Origin: Alteromonas macleodii | Lineage (GTDB): Bacteria > Pseudomonadota > Gammaproteobacteria > Enterobacterales > Alteromonadaceae | NCBI RefSeq assembly: GCF_903772925.1 | Contig: NZ_LR812090.1 | Coordinates: 3,432,599 to 3,496,598 of the forward strand | Reading direction: 5' to 3' | Length of the DNA stretch: 64,000 bases | Part shown: positions 44,507 through 53,597 of the stretch, one piece after another | Layout: every line of letters begins with the position of its first letter | Position numbering within the stretch: the stretch's first letter is position 1 | Notes under the pieces: model-generated | What the model saw: only the letters and a program-made list of their open reading frames with translations | Databases searched by the model: none | Told to the model about the DNA's origin: nothing | Program-made: the position numbers and the translations under genes

Positions 44507-47221
44507 ATGAAGATTAAAGCATTTGCACTTTGCGCCATAGCCGCAGCCATTACGGGATGTGATGTAGATTCTGATAACAACCCTAATACCCTAGGTAGTA
44601 TCACGCTATCTGGTACGCCAACTTCTGGCGAAACGCTAACTGCCTCAGTCAGCGACCCAGATGGTATTTCATCAGACGTAAACTACTTTTGGTACGCTGA
44701 TAATCAACTTATTGCTGACGCAAGCGGTGCAAGTTTTACTCTTACTGACGATCAAATTGGTTCGGCTATAACGGTGCAAGGCTCTTACACTGACGATGGT
44801 GGTATTAACGAATCTCACGTAAGTGAACCAACAAGTGATGTAATGGCAATAGCGTTTGAGTCGAGTATCGCCATCTCTGGCGATGTTGTAGTAGGCGGCA
44901 TGCTTACTGCCACTGTTTCAGATGAAAACGGTGTAGAAGCAGAGAGCATTGTCTACACGTGGTATGCAGATGATGTTGCTATTGAAAATGAAGTTACATC
45001 TACAATTACGCTTACAGAAAATGAGTTTGGTAAGGTTATTACCGTATCAGCGGCTTTTACTGATAACCGCGGCTTTGATGAAGCGCCTATGTCTGAACCA
45101 ACAGACCCTGTAGGTCGCGTAAATTCAGAAGGTGCAATCGCTATTGTAGGCACGCCTACTGTTGGCAACACTCTTTCTACAGAAATTAGCGATGAAGATG
45201 GCGCTACCGGCGAAGTGGCATACCAATGGTATGGCGATGACGCTGCGATCTCAGGAGCTACTCAAAGCAGTTACGTCGTTGACGCAAGTCTTGTTGGTCA
45301 AGTGATCACTGTCGAAGCATCTTATACCGATGATAACGGTTTTGAAGAAGTTATCACTTCTGAACCTACTATACCGGTTAACGAGCAAGCCGTAGATGAG
45401 GCTGGCTCAATTGAGATAACAGGTACCGTCCCTTATTTGGTAGACGGTGTTTTAACGGCAACACTGACAGACAACAATGGGTTTGACGAAGCGAACGTTG
45501 AATATACATGGTTTGCTGATGGCGTAGCCATTGCTGATAGCAACAGCAGCACTTTCACACCAAGTGCTAACGCTGGCGCAATCATTTCTGTAGAAGCCTC
45601 GTATACGGACAACGATGGTTTTGAAGGTTCAGCATCAGATGCGGTAGATACCATTGTTTACACTACCGTAGTTAACGATAAAGCCGGTCTTGAAAGTGCC
45701 CTCAATAGCGGCCTTGCCAACGGCGATGTCTTAGGTCTAAACACCAACGTTTATGCTGACTTAGCACCAATTTTGTTAACCAGTGCTGTAACCATGACTG
45801 CCGTGGAAGGCGAAACCCCGGTCATTTCTGGTGAAGCATGTGTGAATATTGCGAGCACGGTAGATGGTGCTGCGATAAAAGGCATGCGTTTTGAAAGCAT
45901 TGATACAGCATTAGACTCTTACTGTGAAAGCGAAGCAGCCGCAGTTATTTATTCAGAAGGCGATAACTTCACCTTTGCTGAAAACACAATGGATGGTGAC
46001 CAGGCCACATTGAATGAAGAAACTCATCATTGGCTTGTTGTTAATGGTGAAGGCGCAATGATTGAGCGTAATACCTTCCGCAATAGAAACAACGCGGTTA
46101 AAGGTTCAGTAATCAAGCTCTCTTCTTCGGGTCTAAACCATACTATCCAGTACAATTTATTCGAAAATGCGGTTAACCCGAACTTCAACCAATCAAGTCT
46201 GCTGCTTCTTAACGTTGGAAGCACTACGGGGGCAGATGCGGCAGAAGACGCAAACTTCGTTGTTCAGTACAACCGTATTGATAACTTCACTTCAGGCCGT
46301 CGCCTAATGCGCGTTCAAACTTCAGGCGCAACCATTCAGGGCAATACTATCATTGATGCTAATGGCGGTATTTCCTTAGAAGACGGTGGGTTTAACACGG
46401 TTGCTGACAACATCATTATTAGAACCACCGATATTTCTGGTTCAGACGACCGCCCAAGTGGTGTATTGATGACACCGCTCGGACATACGGTAACCAATAA
46501 CTACATTGCAGGTATTCGTTCAGGCAATAAAGAAGCTGGCGGCTTAGTATTTACTGCTAACCCATTTTCGCAAGCAGACGGCGGTGTACCTAACGCAGGT
46601 AACCAAGCTGTGCTAGACGGCAGCGGTGACCTAACGCTAACCGTTACTAACAATACAGTACTTAACTCACTTCAACCCATCGTGTTCAGCACAGAAATTG
46701 GCAGTAGAGCACCAGTGGGTGATTGCGATGAGTTAACAGCGGATAACGCGCCAATTCTTTATGGCTTAACCAAAAACTTCTTTGTAATCGACTTCGATGC
46801 TAATGCAATTGCAAATGGCTTTAACGAAGCAGATAAAGAGAGCACGCTTGGGCTCGCATTTGATTCTGAAGCGATTAGTAGTGACCACGCTTTCGAGTAT
46901 GACTGTGACCTTATCAATCACGAAGAATCACTTCTTTCTAACAACTTCGGCTTTACCGATAGCTATGCATCGGGCGATGTTGAAGATGAGTCTTGGGTAG
47001 ACATTCGCAACCTTAACGGCAACGGCGAATTTGATACCGACGGCGCTATTGACCAAAACCCCGCAGACAATGGCAAGGAAGTGCCAGAGTTTGTTACCGC
47101 TACCAACGGTCTAATTGAAACCGACCCGAACGGTGCACAAGCAGTCGCTGGAGCTAAAGGGCTTTACTACATTCAGTCTACTGATGTAGGTGCTGGCTCT
47201 ACATGGACAGCAGATAATTAA
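44507..47221 (+). CDS. Surface lipoprotein with four Ig-like repeats and a PL6-like beta-helix, probable catalytic residues missing
   Basis: A 904-residue lipoprotein: MKIKAFALCAIAAAITGC gives a lipobox with Cys18 (start ATG 44507). Four tandem domains of about 90 residues follow (roughly 30-115, 119-205, 208-298, 300-385), each with the pattern G-x-I-x-I-x-G-T ... W-Y/F-A-D ... I-T/S-V-x-A-S-Y-T-D. Residues about 386-904 form a right-handed beta-helix like polysaccharide lyase family 6 (alginate lyase/chondroitinase B). In that family the catalytic Lys and Arg-His pair are 21 and 22 residues apart. Here the matching places read Gln604, Glu625 and Asp626 (RLMRVQT; ISLEDG). So it may bind rather than cleave glycan. 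It precedes a TonB-dependent receptor by 84 bp. Confidence 0.75.
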   Translation: MKIKAFALCAIAAAITGCDVDSDNNPNTLGSITLSGTPTSGETLTASVSDPDGISSDVNYFWYADNQLIADASGASFTLTDDQIGSAITVQGSYTDDGGINESHVSEPTSDVMAIAFESSIAISGDVVVGGMLTATVSDENGVEAESIVYTWYADDVAIENEVTSTITLTENEFGKVITVSAAFTDNRGFDEAPMSEPTDPVGRVNSEGAIAIVGTPTVGNTLSTEISDEDGATGEVAYQWYGDDAAISGATQSSYVVDASLVGQVITVEASYTDDNGFEEVITSEPTIPVNEQAVDEAGSIEITGTVPYLVDGVLTATLTDNNGFDEANVEYTWFADGVAIADSNSSTFTPSANAGAIISVEASYTDNDGFEGSASDAVDTIVYTTVVNDKAGLESALNSGLANGDVLGLNTNVYADLAPILLTSAVTMTAVEGETPVISGEACVNIASTVDGAAIKGMRFESIDTALDSYCESEAAAVIYSEGDNFTFAENTMDGDQATLNEETHHWLVVNGEGAMIERNTFRNRNNAVKGSVIKLSSSGLNHTIQYNLFENAVNPNFNQSSLLLLNVGSTTGADAAEDANFVVQYNRIDNFTSGRRLMRVQTSGATIQGNTIIDANGGISLEDGGFNTVADNIIIRTTDISGSDDRPSGVLMTPLGHTVTNNYIAGIRSGNKEAGGLVFTANPFSQADGGVPNAGNQAVLDGSGDLTLTVTNNTVLNSLQPIVFSTEIGSRAPVGDCDELTADNAPILYGLTKNFFVIDFDANAIANGFNEADKESTLGLAFDSEAISSDHAFEYDCDLINHEESLLSNNFGFTDSYASGDVEDESWVDIRNLNGNGEFDTDGAIDQNPADNGKEVPEFVTATNGLIETDPNGAQAVAGAKGLYYIQSTDVGAGSTWTADN

Positions 47222-47253
47222 TACATAAAACACGAATACCCTACACATTAAGT

Positions 47254-47278
47254 CACTGCGCCCTTCGGGGCGTTAGTG
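47254..47278 (+). promoter_or_regulatory. Intercistronic hairpin between the lipoprotein and TonB receptor genes
   Basis: CACTGCGCCC-TTCG-GGGCGTTAGTG style stem-loop with a TTCG loop, in the 84-bp gap. There is no T run, so it looks like a processing or stability element rather than a terminator. Function is inferred. Confidence 0.5.
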
Positions 47279-47305
47279 CATCGATAACACAACGGAGAAA
47301 TTGTA

Positions 47306-50300
47306 ATGTCGTTGAAAAGAAGCACACCCTTTACCCTAAACCCAACTGCGCGTTGGGTAAGAGCCGCATTCATCGCTGGTGTAGCCAGCACTGCCGCTTT
47401 TTCAGTACAAGCGCAAGAAACGCAAGAGCAGACCGCGGCGGAGGACGTAGAAGTTATCGACGTTGTTGGCTCACGTCGTACAATACAGGACCAAATTTCA
47501 ATCAAGCGCGAATCGACTACTGTTGTTGACGGCTTATCGGCCGAAGACATTGGTGATCTGCCAGCGCTTTCTATTGGTGAAGCACTAGAATCCATTACGG
47601 GCGCAGCATCACACCGTGAAAATGGTGGTGCTACAGAAATCACTATTCGTGGTCTAGGTCCGTTCTTAAGTGCGACGCATATTAACGGCCGTGAAGCGAC
47701 TAATGGTAGCGGTGACCGTTCGGTTAACTTCTCACAGTTCCCAAGCGAACTGGTTAAGAAAATTGCTATTTATAAAACCCAAGACGCCTCTATGATTGAA
47801 GGTGGTGTGGCTGGTGTTATCGCCCTTGAAACTGTAGCCCCTCTTGATTACGGCAAACAGCGTATTCAGGGTGAAGTTAAAGGCAACTATAACCCTGACG
47901 AAGGCAATGTAGATAACTCACTTCACAGTGACTTAGGCTATCGTGGAACGATAAGCTATGTTGACCAGTTCGAGTTCAATAACGGCTCTGCGTTAGGTAT
48001 CTCTATCGGTGCTCAGCGCCAGGATATAACTCAACCTGAAGCCGAGTACAGAAGCTCTAGCCCAACGGGCTCTTCACTATGGGCGTGTTTGAACGATCCT
48101 ACCAACACTAATGAAGGCTTTTTCCGCAGCAGCGCTGGCGACTGTGAAGACCAGGTTAGCGGTAGCTCTAACCAAGGCTACAACACAGAAATCGACCCAG
48201 AAACTGGTGAGGCAATTAGTGCAGGTTCACCCTATGCGTGGACAGGTAGCTCTCGTAGCTATCGTCAAAACGAAACATCTGATGAGCGTGATGCATTCTT
48301 CTTAGCGCTACAGTTTCAGCCTAATGACGCCTGGGATATTAACACTGACTTCCAGTACTCAAATCGCTTGCAGCAAGAAGCAAGACACGACTTAATCTTT
48401 CTACAAAAGCGTGCGATACCTGGTTTGACCGGTCCTACGTTGGTAACCAATGATGTGGGCGGCATTCTACACTGGGAAGGCCAAGATCGTATTGAAAGCT
48501 CTGGTGAACAGTTCTCGCGTGACGAGACTTACCACGGTTTTGGTATCAATGTTGAACACTTTGCCACTGATGCATTAACGTTAAGCTTCGACCTTGCCTA
48601 CTCAAAAACCGAGCGTGAAGAACTACAAATTTCAAACCGTGCCCGCACCGAAGACAGACAATTCTTCTCGTGGGATATGGGTGATGACATTCCTCATTTC
48701 ACGGTACAGAACTTTGATGTGACTGATATCACAAACTTTTACGATAGCTTACGTACACGTGCTGATAGAGAAAATACGCGCGAAAACGAAGTTAAGTCGG
48801 CTAAAGTAGATTTCAGCTACATTCTTGACCATGACGTTTTCGTAAGCATCGAAGGTGGCTTACGTGCGTCTGAAATGACATTCGTTCAACTAGGCGGGTC
48901 TCAAGGCAATGGTTCTAGAACTGAATGGACGTTCTCTCCTACTGAAGGCTCATCTGACGAAGAAGAAATCGCTCAGGCAATTGCACTTATGCAAGGCTGT
49001 CAAATTGACTTCCCAGAAAGTGACTTCTTATCTTCTGTGTCAGACGGTGACATCATCACTCATGTTGATGGAGACGGTAATATTGTAGATAGCGGTACTG
49101 GTTCTTCGTGGGCAACGTATGACAACAACTGCTTCGCCCGTGCCGTAGCTGCATCTAACGGCGATGATTTCGCTTACCCTGAGCTGGAATATGAAAACTC
49201 GGGAACAATAGATGTCACTGAGCGCACTTATGCCGGTTATTTGATGGCAAACTACGACACAGAAATGTGGGGTAAATTCATTCGCGGTAACTTTGGTGTT
49301 CGTGTTGTAAACACTGAAGTTACTTCAATTGGCTTCAGAAATTCATTTGAAGTTATTGAAGGTGAACTGGGTACACTAACACTTGTTGAAGATGATTCAG
49401 TGGTTGAGCGTATCGAAGGTGGTGGTAGCTACACTGAAGTACTGCCTAGCGCTAACTTTGTAATGGATTATAGCGACGACATTTTGCTACGTGCAGGTAT
49501 CTATCGCGGTATGTCTCGCGCAGACCCATCAGACCTAGGCTTTAGCCGTACGTTCCAAACTGATGATGAAGTTGCTCCTACGACGATTTCAGACCTAATT
49601 GTTGGTGTAAACGGGTCTGGTAACCCAAGTACTAAGCCTCTTATGTCTTGGAACTATGACGTTGCCATTGAGTGGTACCCGAATGAAGACTCAATTTTTG
49701 CTTTCGGTGTTTACTACAAGCAGTTCAACGGTGGCTTTCAACAGCAAACGGTGCTAGAAACCTTTGAGATTGAAGGTGACGATTATGACTTGCCTATTAC
49801 TAACTCTGTAACGACAGACGAAAGCAGCAGCATCATCGGTATCGAAACCTCAATCGCTTATCGTTGGGATAGTGGTATTGGTGTTAAGTTTGGTTATAAC
49901 TATGCTGACACTGATTATGAATTCGAGGACAGTAATTACGGTGATACCTTTATTACCGACCTTGACGGTAATACTACTCAGTTAACCCAAGGTATCATTC
50001 CTCCAGGTTCAGTACCTGGCTTCTCTGAGCATGTATTTAGCGGTCAGGTTTATTACCAGATTGGCGACCTAGATACAGCACTTATCTATAAGTACAGAAG
50101 CGAATATTTCCAACCATACACCAGTAACGGTACGCGCTTGCGTTACGTAGACGAAGTAGGTGTTTGGGAAGCACGCGCATCGTACAAGGTTAATGACCAC
50201 GTACGCGTTAAGGTTGAAGCAATTAACCTATTCAGTGCACCTAAATCTCAAGACTACTACGTTCAAGGCAACCTTGGCGAAGTTAATGACTATGGTCCTC

Positions 50301-50332
50301 GCCTGTTTGCAGGTGTAACGGTCAAGTACTAA
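47306..50332 (+). CDS. TonB-dependent receptor
   Basis: A 1008-residue outer-membrane receptor. A signal peptide ends near SVQAQE (about residue 36). A TonB-box-like VEVIDVVGSRR follows, then a plug domain with DIGDLPALSIGEALESITG, TEITIRGLGPFLSATHINGR and the conserved FPSELVKKIAIYKTQDASM, then a 22-strand barrel ending RLFAGVTVKY. This type is common in Alteromonas and Glaciecola and is often paired with glycan uptake. The upstream lipoprotein is in the same orientation, suggesting a surface complex comparable in logic to SusCD. The substrate is probably an oligosaccharide (alginate- or uronate-type) by context only. Confidence 0.92.
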   Translation: MSLKRSTPFTLNPTARWVRAAFIAGVASTAAFSVQAQETQEQTAAEDVEVIDVVGSRRTIQDQISIKRESTTVVDGLSAEDIGDLPALSIGEALESITGAASHRENGGATEITIRGLGPFLSATHINGREATNGSGDRSVNFSQFPSELVKKIAIYKTQDASMIEGGVAGVIALETVAPLDYGKQRIQGEVKGNYNPDEGNVDNSLHSDLGYRGTISYVDQFEFNNGSALGISIGAQRQDITQPEAEYRSSSPTGSSLWACLNDPTNTNEGFFRSSAGDCEDQVSGSSNQGYNTEIDPETGEAISAGSPYAWTGSSRSYRQNETSDERDAFFLALQFQPNDAWDINTDFQYSNRLQQEARHDLIFLQKRAIPGLTGPTLVTNDVGGILHWEGQDRIESSGEQFSRDETYHGFGINVEHFATDALTLSFDLAYSKTEREELQISNRARTEDRQFFSWDMGDDIPHFTVQNFDVTDITNFYDSLRTRADRENTRENEVKSAKVDFSYILDHDVFVSIEGGLRASEMTFVQLGGSQGNGSRTEWTFSPTEGSSDEEEIAQAIALMQGCQIDFPESDFLSSVSDGDIITHVDGDGNIVDSGTGSSWATYDNNCFARAVAASNGDDFAYPELEYENSGTIDVTERTYAGYLMANYDTEMWGKFIRGNFGVRVVNTEVTSIGFRNSFEVIEGELGTLTLVEDDSVVERIEGGGSYTEVLPSANFVMDYSDDILLRAGIYRGMSRADPSDLGFSRTFQTDDEVAPTTISDLIVGVNGSGNPSTKPLMSWNYDVAIEWYPNEDSIFAFGVYYKQFNGGFQQQTVLETFEIEGDDYDLPITNSVTTDESSSIIGIETSIAYRWDSGIGVKFGYNYADTDYEFEDSNYGDTFITDLDGNTTQLTQGIIPPGSVPGFSEHVFSGQVYYQIGDLDTALIYKYRSEYFQPYTSNGTRLRYVDEVGVWEARASYKVNDHVRVKVEAINLFSAPKSQDYYVQGNLGEVNDYGPRLFAGVTVKY

Positions 50333-50350
50333 GGACTTCCAATCGCCACT

Positions 50351-50381
50351 CGTAATGCCTTAGCAACAGCAAGGCATTACG
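50351..50381 (+). other. Perfect 11-bp inverted repeat in the receptor 3' UTR
   Basis: CGTAATGCCTT - 9-base loop - AAGGCATTACG, 18 bases past the receptor stop and 10 bases before the terminator. No T run, so probably an RNA stability structure. Confidence 0.55.
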
Positions 50382-50390
50382 CGACTCTCA

Positions 50391-50418
50391 AAGGCCCTAT
50401 TTCAAGCTAGGGCTTTTT
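50391..50418 (+). terminator. Terminator after the TonB receptor gene
   Basis: Stem AGGCCCTA / TAGGGCTT (one G-T pair) with a short loop and a run of seven T on the plus strand. Confidence 0.85.
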
Positions 50419-50429
50419 TATTTTCTAAT

Positions 50430-50460
50430 AAAAAAACCCGCTTAGTTAAGCGGGTTTTTG
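50430..50460 (-). terminator. Terminator after the collagen-stalk lipoprotein gene
   Basis: Stem AAACCCGCTT / AAGCGGGTTT with a 4-base loop and seven T on the minus strand, 21 bases past the stop at 50481. Confidence 0.88.
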
Positions 50461-50480
50461 ACTCACTATTGAGTGTTAAA

Positions 50481-52283
50481 TTACAGCTGGTTGATTTGCC
50501 ATACCGATACTGTACCACTTACTTCGTTACCTACTACAAGCAGAGGAACACCGCTTGGGCTGTCTTCAGCGCTAACAAATACCAAACTTTCTGGCGCAAG
50601 GTCACCAATCACGTCATCGCTGGTTAAACCTTCGGTAAGATCGCGGTTGATGACATACTCGGCGAATTGAACATCGTAAGGGTTCGTTACATCGTAAACG
50701 AAAATACCACCCATGCGCTCCGTGCCGATAAAGGCGTAAGTGCGGTCACCCACTAGCCCCACGGTTAATGCCTCTGGTTCTGGTCCTTTGTTCTCAGAGC
50801 GTGAATCGCTAGCGTTTTCATCGTCACCGTTGTTGAACTGTGCACCGTGAACTGAAGCGGTAATGCGCTCAAAATCGTCGCCAGAGTCATAAACCACTAA
50901 ACCATTTTGATCCCAAATGGTAAATGAACGCGCACCGTAGGCATATGCAGCGTCATATTCACCGTCTCCATCAGCATCACCCATGGCTGAAGTTACGCGT
51001 AAACCGTCAGCTTCACCTGTTGCCTGTAGCAACGCCAATTCAGAGTTTGCCGCAGCCGTTAGGTCTTCTACTTTCACTTCGTCGGTATACGCAAGGCAAC
51101 CATCGTCTTCGTCAAAATCAACACCACCAGCAGCAGTACAAGCAGCTTCATCAGCAGCCTCAAAGAAGTACTCACGAGCGTCACCTTCATTCGCAGTCAC
51201 GATGAAAGTTGCGTTTTTCCACGTAAAGTTAGCAATGGTATCTGGCTGATAAACCCCATATAGGCCACTATATTGACCAAAGCTGACCGCTTCATTCTCT
51301 TGAATATCAATGTTAAGTCCAGCCCAAGACTTGGCTCCTAAGCCAACAACGTCCACGGTTAACTCTTCCAAATCTAAAATTGCTAGGCCATTGTTTTCCT
51401 GAAGGCTTACATAGGCAACATCGTTAGTCGCTGTAATATATTCAGGCTCTAGGTCCTTCGCTACAGTCGAGGTGATAGCGGTTCCGTTAATTGTACGCCC
51501 TGCTGGGTTTGGGAACATCATGCCTTGTGCCATAAGCTCAGCTTCACTGCCGTTAAGCGCACTGAAGCCTACAGTAGTACCTGTTTCTTCAGGCTCGCCA
51601 CTGGCAAGAATATTGATAACCGTAATTGAACCTTCAGGGTCAACAGTATAGTCATCAGACGGTTCGCCTTCGTTGGCTACTAACACTTTACCGCCATCAG
51701 GAGTGAAAGTGACCATATCAGGTAGTGCGCCTACCTCTACCGAGTCTAAAAATGCGGGAGCAGAGCTATCAAGTCCGTTGTAAAACAACACGTAACCATT
51801 ATCAGTTTTAACATCCGCTGGTACTGCAACGGCCATAAGGTCACCGCTTATGGCAATGCTCGTTAAACTGCCTAGCGCCACACCGTTAATGTCAGCAGGT
51901 AATGCGATTGTGGTCGGTGTTAGCGTGGTCGTATTAATTGGATCAGACATTGTTGCCGTACTAACGCCTGAGGCATCAATAACTGCAATTGTATTTGTTT
52001 CGCCGTTAGTGGCGTAAATAGTGCTGGTATCAGAATGATATTGAACGATTTCAGCTGCGGTTTGATTGCCTAAGAAAGCACGACCAACCACATCCATCGC
52101 GATACCAATAGAAGCATCGGTGCCGTCGCTGCCATCAGTACCTGGATCACCCTGTTCGCCCTGTGGTCCTTGTGCCCCTGTTTCACCCTGAGCACCATCG
52201 TCACCATCAAGGCCGCATCCTGTGAGCGCAGCTGAAACTAAAAATGCAATTAATCCATATTTAAACTTGTTACGCACTGCCAT
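50481..52283 (-). CDS. Lipoprotein with collagen-like stalk and beta-propeller (choice-of-anchor I type)
   Basis: A 600-residue protein. A signal ends in LVSAALTGC, giving a lipidated Cys22. Residues 23-55 are ten Gly-X-Y triplets such as GAQGETGAQGPQGEQGD, a collagen-like stalk. The rest is a beta-propeller-like domain with repeated LPADI/VTFTPDGGKVLVANEGEPSDDY, TANEGDAREYFFEA and GPEPEALTVGLVGDRTYAFIG, matching the secreted alkaline-phosphatase/choice-of-anchor I group. Function of this group is unclear; phosphoester cleavage is possible. It points toward the TonB receptor gene, with back-to-back terminators between them. Confidence 0.8.
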   Translation of the reverse strand: MAVRNKFKYGLIAFLVSAALTGCGLDGDDGAQGETGAQGPQGEQGDPGTDGSDGTDASIGIAMDVVGRAFLGNQTAAEIVQYHSDTSTIYATNGETNTIAVIDASGVSTATMSDPINTTTLTPTTIALPADINGVALGSLTSIAISGDLMAVAVPADVKTDNGYVLFYNGLDSSAPAFLDSVEVGALPDMVTFTPDGGKVLVANEGEPSDDYTVDPEGSITVINILASGEPEETGTTVGFSALNGSEAELMAQGMMFPNPAGRTINGTAITSTVAKDLEPEYITATNDVAYVSLQENNGLAILDLEELTVDVVGLGAKSWAGLNIDIQENEAVSFGQYSGLYGVYQPDTIANFTWKNATFIVTANEGDAREYFFEAADEAACTAAGGVDFDEDDGCLAYTDEVKVEDLTAAANSELALLQATGEADGLRVTSAMGDADGDGEYDAAYAYGARSFTIWDQNGLVVYDSGDDFERITASVHGAQFNNGDDENASDSRSENKGPEPEALTVGLVGDRTYAFIGTERMGGIFVYDVTNPYDVQFAEYVINRDLTEGLTSDDVIGDLAPESLVFVSAEDSPSGVPLLVVGNEVSGTVSVWQINQL

Positions 52284-52690
52284 TTGATTTCCTTTTTAAT
52301 TGTTTTTTGTCGTACGTTGCGAGGTCCGAGAAATCTGGGATTCCTACTCTTAGTACACCAGAAAATTTATTCAACTTCTATGTATAAATTAAAATCAGTT
52401 TATGACACAAATATTAAGAAGGCAAAGGCGTGTCATTTTTCTATAAAAAGTACGCACCTAGCTTACTTTACGTCAATTGTAAGTGCATATTTCAACGTCT
52501 TTTATTAGTTATTAATTTCAATAGAAACGATCGTAAGCACAAAGCAGTATCTTTAGCGCGAAGGTCTAGTTTTATTTGTCCGTTGTATCTGATACTAATA
52601 CTGCCTAAAAGACGTATAAACTGAATGGCATATCATTTTTTGTGGCTGGGTCACGAAAATGGGTGTACTCAGCAATCAAAAGGATTAACT
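52284..52690. other. Intergenic region between divergent lipoprotein and M48 genes
   Basis: About 407 bp of AT-rich DNA that must carry the promoters for both genes. An AAGGATTAACT ribosome site precedes the M48 gene. No confident promoter, RNA gene or repeat could be picked out. Confidence 0.55.
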
Positions 52691-53488
52691 ATGAAATTGA
52701 AATTCACTGCCTCAGCGGTTATTGCTGCTGCGCTCACACTAACCGCATGTGCAACATCTCCTACCGGCAGAAATCAAGTATTACTTTATTCAGAAGCCCA
52801 GCTAGCACAAATGGGCGATCAAGCTTTTTCAGGTATGAAAGAAGAGCTAAAAATATCGCGTAAAGCAGTACAAAACACCTATGTGGAATGCGTTGCAGAC
52901 GCTATCACTGCTCAAGTTCCCGAAAGCGTTTTTAGTGGGCAATGGGAGGTGGTAGTGTTTGACGATGAACAGGTTAATGCTTTCGCCTTACCTGGCGGGA
53001 AAATAGGCGTATATACCGGGTTACTTAACGTAGCGGAAAACCAACACCAGCTAGCGGCTGTTATTGGTCACGAGGTAGGTCACGTTATCGCAGAACATGG
53101 TAACGAGCGTATGTCTCAGTCAACGTTAATTAATGTAGGCAGTCAAGCGGTAGGTCAAGTGTTGGCCGCGAACGAAGTGCCTCAATCAGGTCCGATCATG
53201 GCAGCGATTGGTTTAGGTGTTCAAGTAGGCGTTCAGCTTCCTTTTAGCAGAACTCACGAATCAGAAGCCGACGTTATTGGTCTTCAGCTAATGGCAAAAT
53301 CTGGGTTTGACCCAAGACAGTCTGTAAACTTGTGGCAAAATATGGATGCAGCGAGTGGTGGTGAACGTCCTATGGAGCTGCTATCTACCCACCCTGCACC
53401 ACAGACAAGAATCGATAACTTGCAAGCTAATATGCCCGCCGCCTATGCTGACTATCAGGCCACGGCCTATCGACCTAACTGTAAATAA
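52691..53488 (+). CDS. M48-family metallopeptidase lipoprotein (LoiP-like)
   Basis: A 265-residue zinc peptidase. A lipobox LTLTAC gives a lipidated Cys17 or so; the start is ATG 52691 with ribosome site AAGGATT (a longer frame from 52625 is unlikely). The catalytic HEVGH lies in VIGHEVGHVIAEHGNERM, and the third ligand in ESEADVIGLQLM. SPTGRNQVLLYSEAQLAQMG is typical for LoiP/YggG-like proteins, which act in the periplasm on damaged proteins. It is monocistronic with a strong terminator. Confidence 0.92.
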   Translation: MKLKFTASAVIAAALTLTACATSPTGRNQVLLYSEAQLAQMGDQAFSGMKEELKISRKAVQNTYVECVADAITAQVPESVFSGQWEVVVFDDEQVNAFALPGGKIGVYTGLLNVAENQHQLAAVIGHEVGHVIAEHGNERMSQSTLINVGSQAVGQVLAANEVPQSGPIMAAIGLGVQVGVQLPFSRTHESEADVIGLQLMAKSGFDPRQSVNLWQNMDAASGGERPMELLSTHPAPQTRIDNLQANMPAAYADYQATAYRPNCK

Positions 53489-53552
53489 AAGTACAGTCTT
53501 ATAGAGGTATACTCTGTTTGGCGCCTAATTAATTCGCTTGCTTTTAAAGCAA

Positions 53553-53582
53553 AAAAAACGCTGCATTTAGCAGCGTTTTTTG
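53553..53582. terminator. Bidirectional terminator between M48 and mscS genes
   Basis: AAAAACGCTG - CATTTAG - CAGCGTTTTT: a strong stem with A/T runs on both sides between two convergent genes (stops 53488 and 53598). Confidence 0.9.
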
Positions 53583-53597
53583 TTTCCAAGATAACGG

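Noticed and set aside
47248..47643. 131-residue frame on the minus strand at the start of the TonB receptor gene
   Set aside because: Antisense to the receptor's signal peptide and plug domain, which are convincing.
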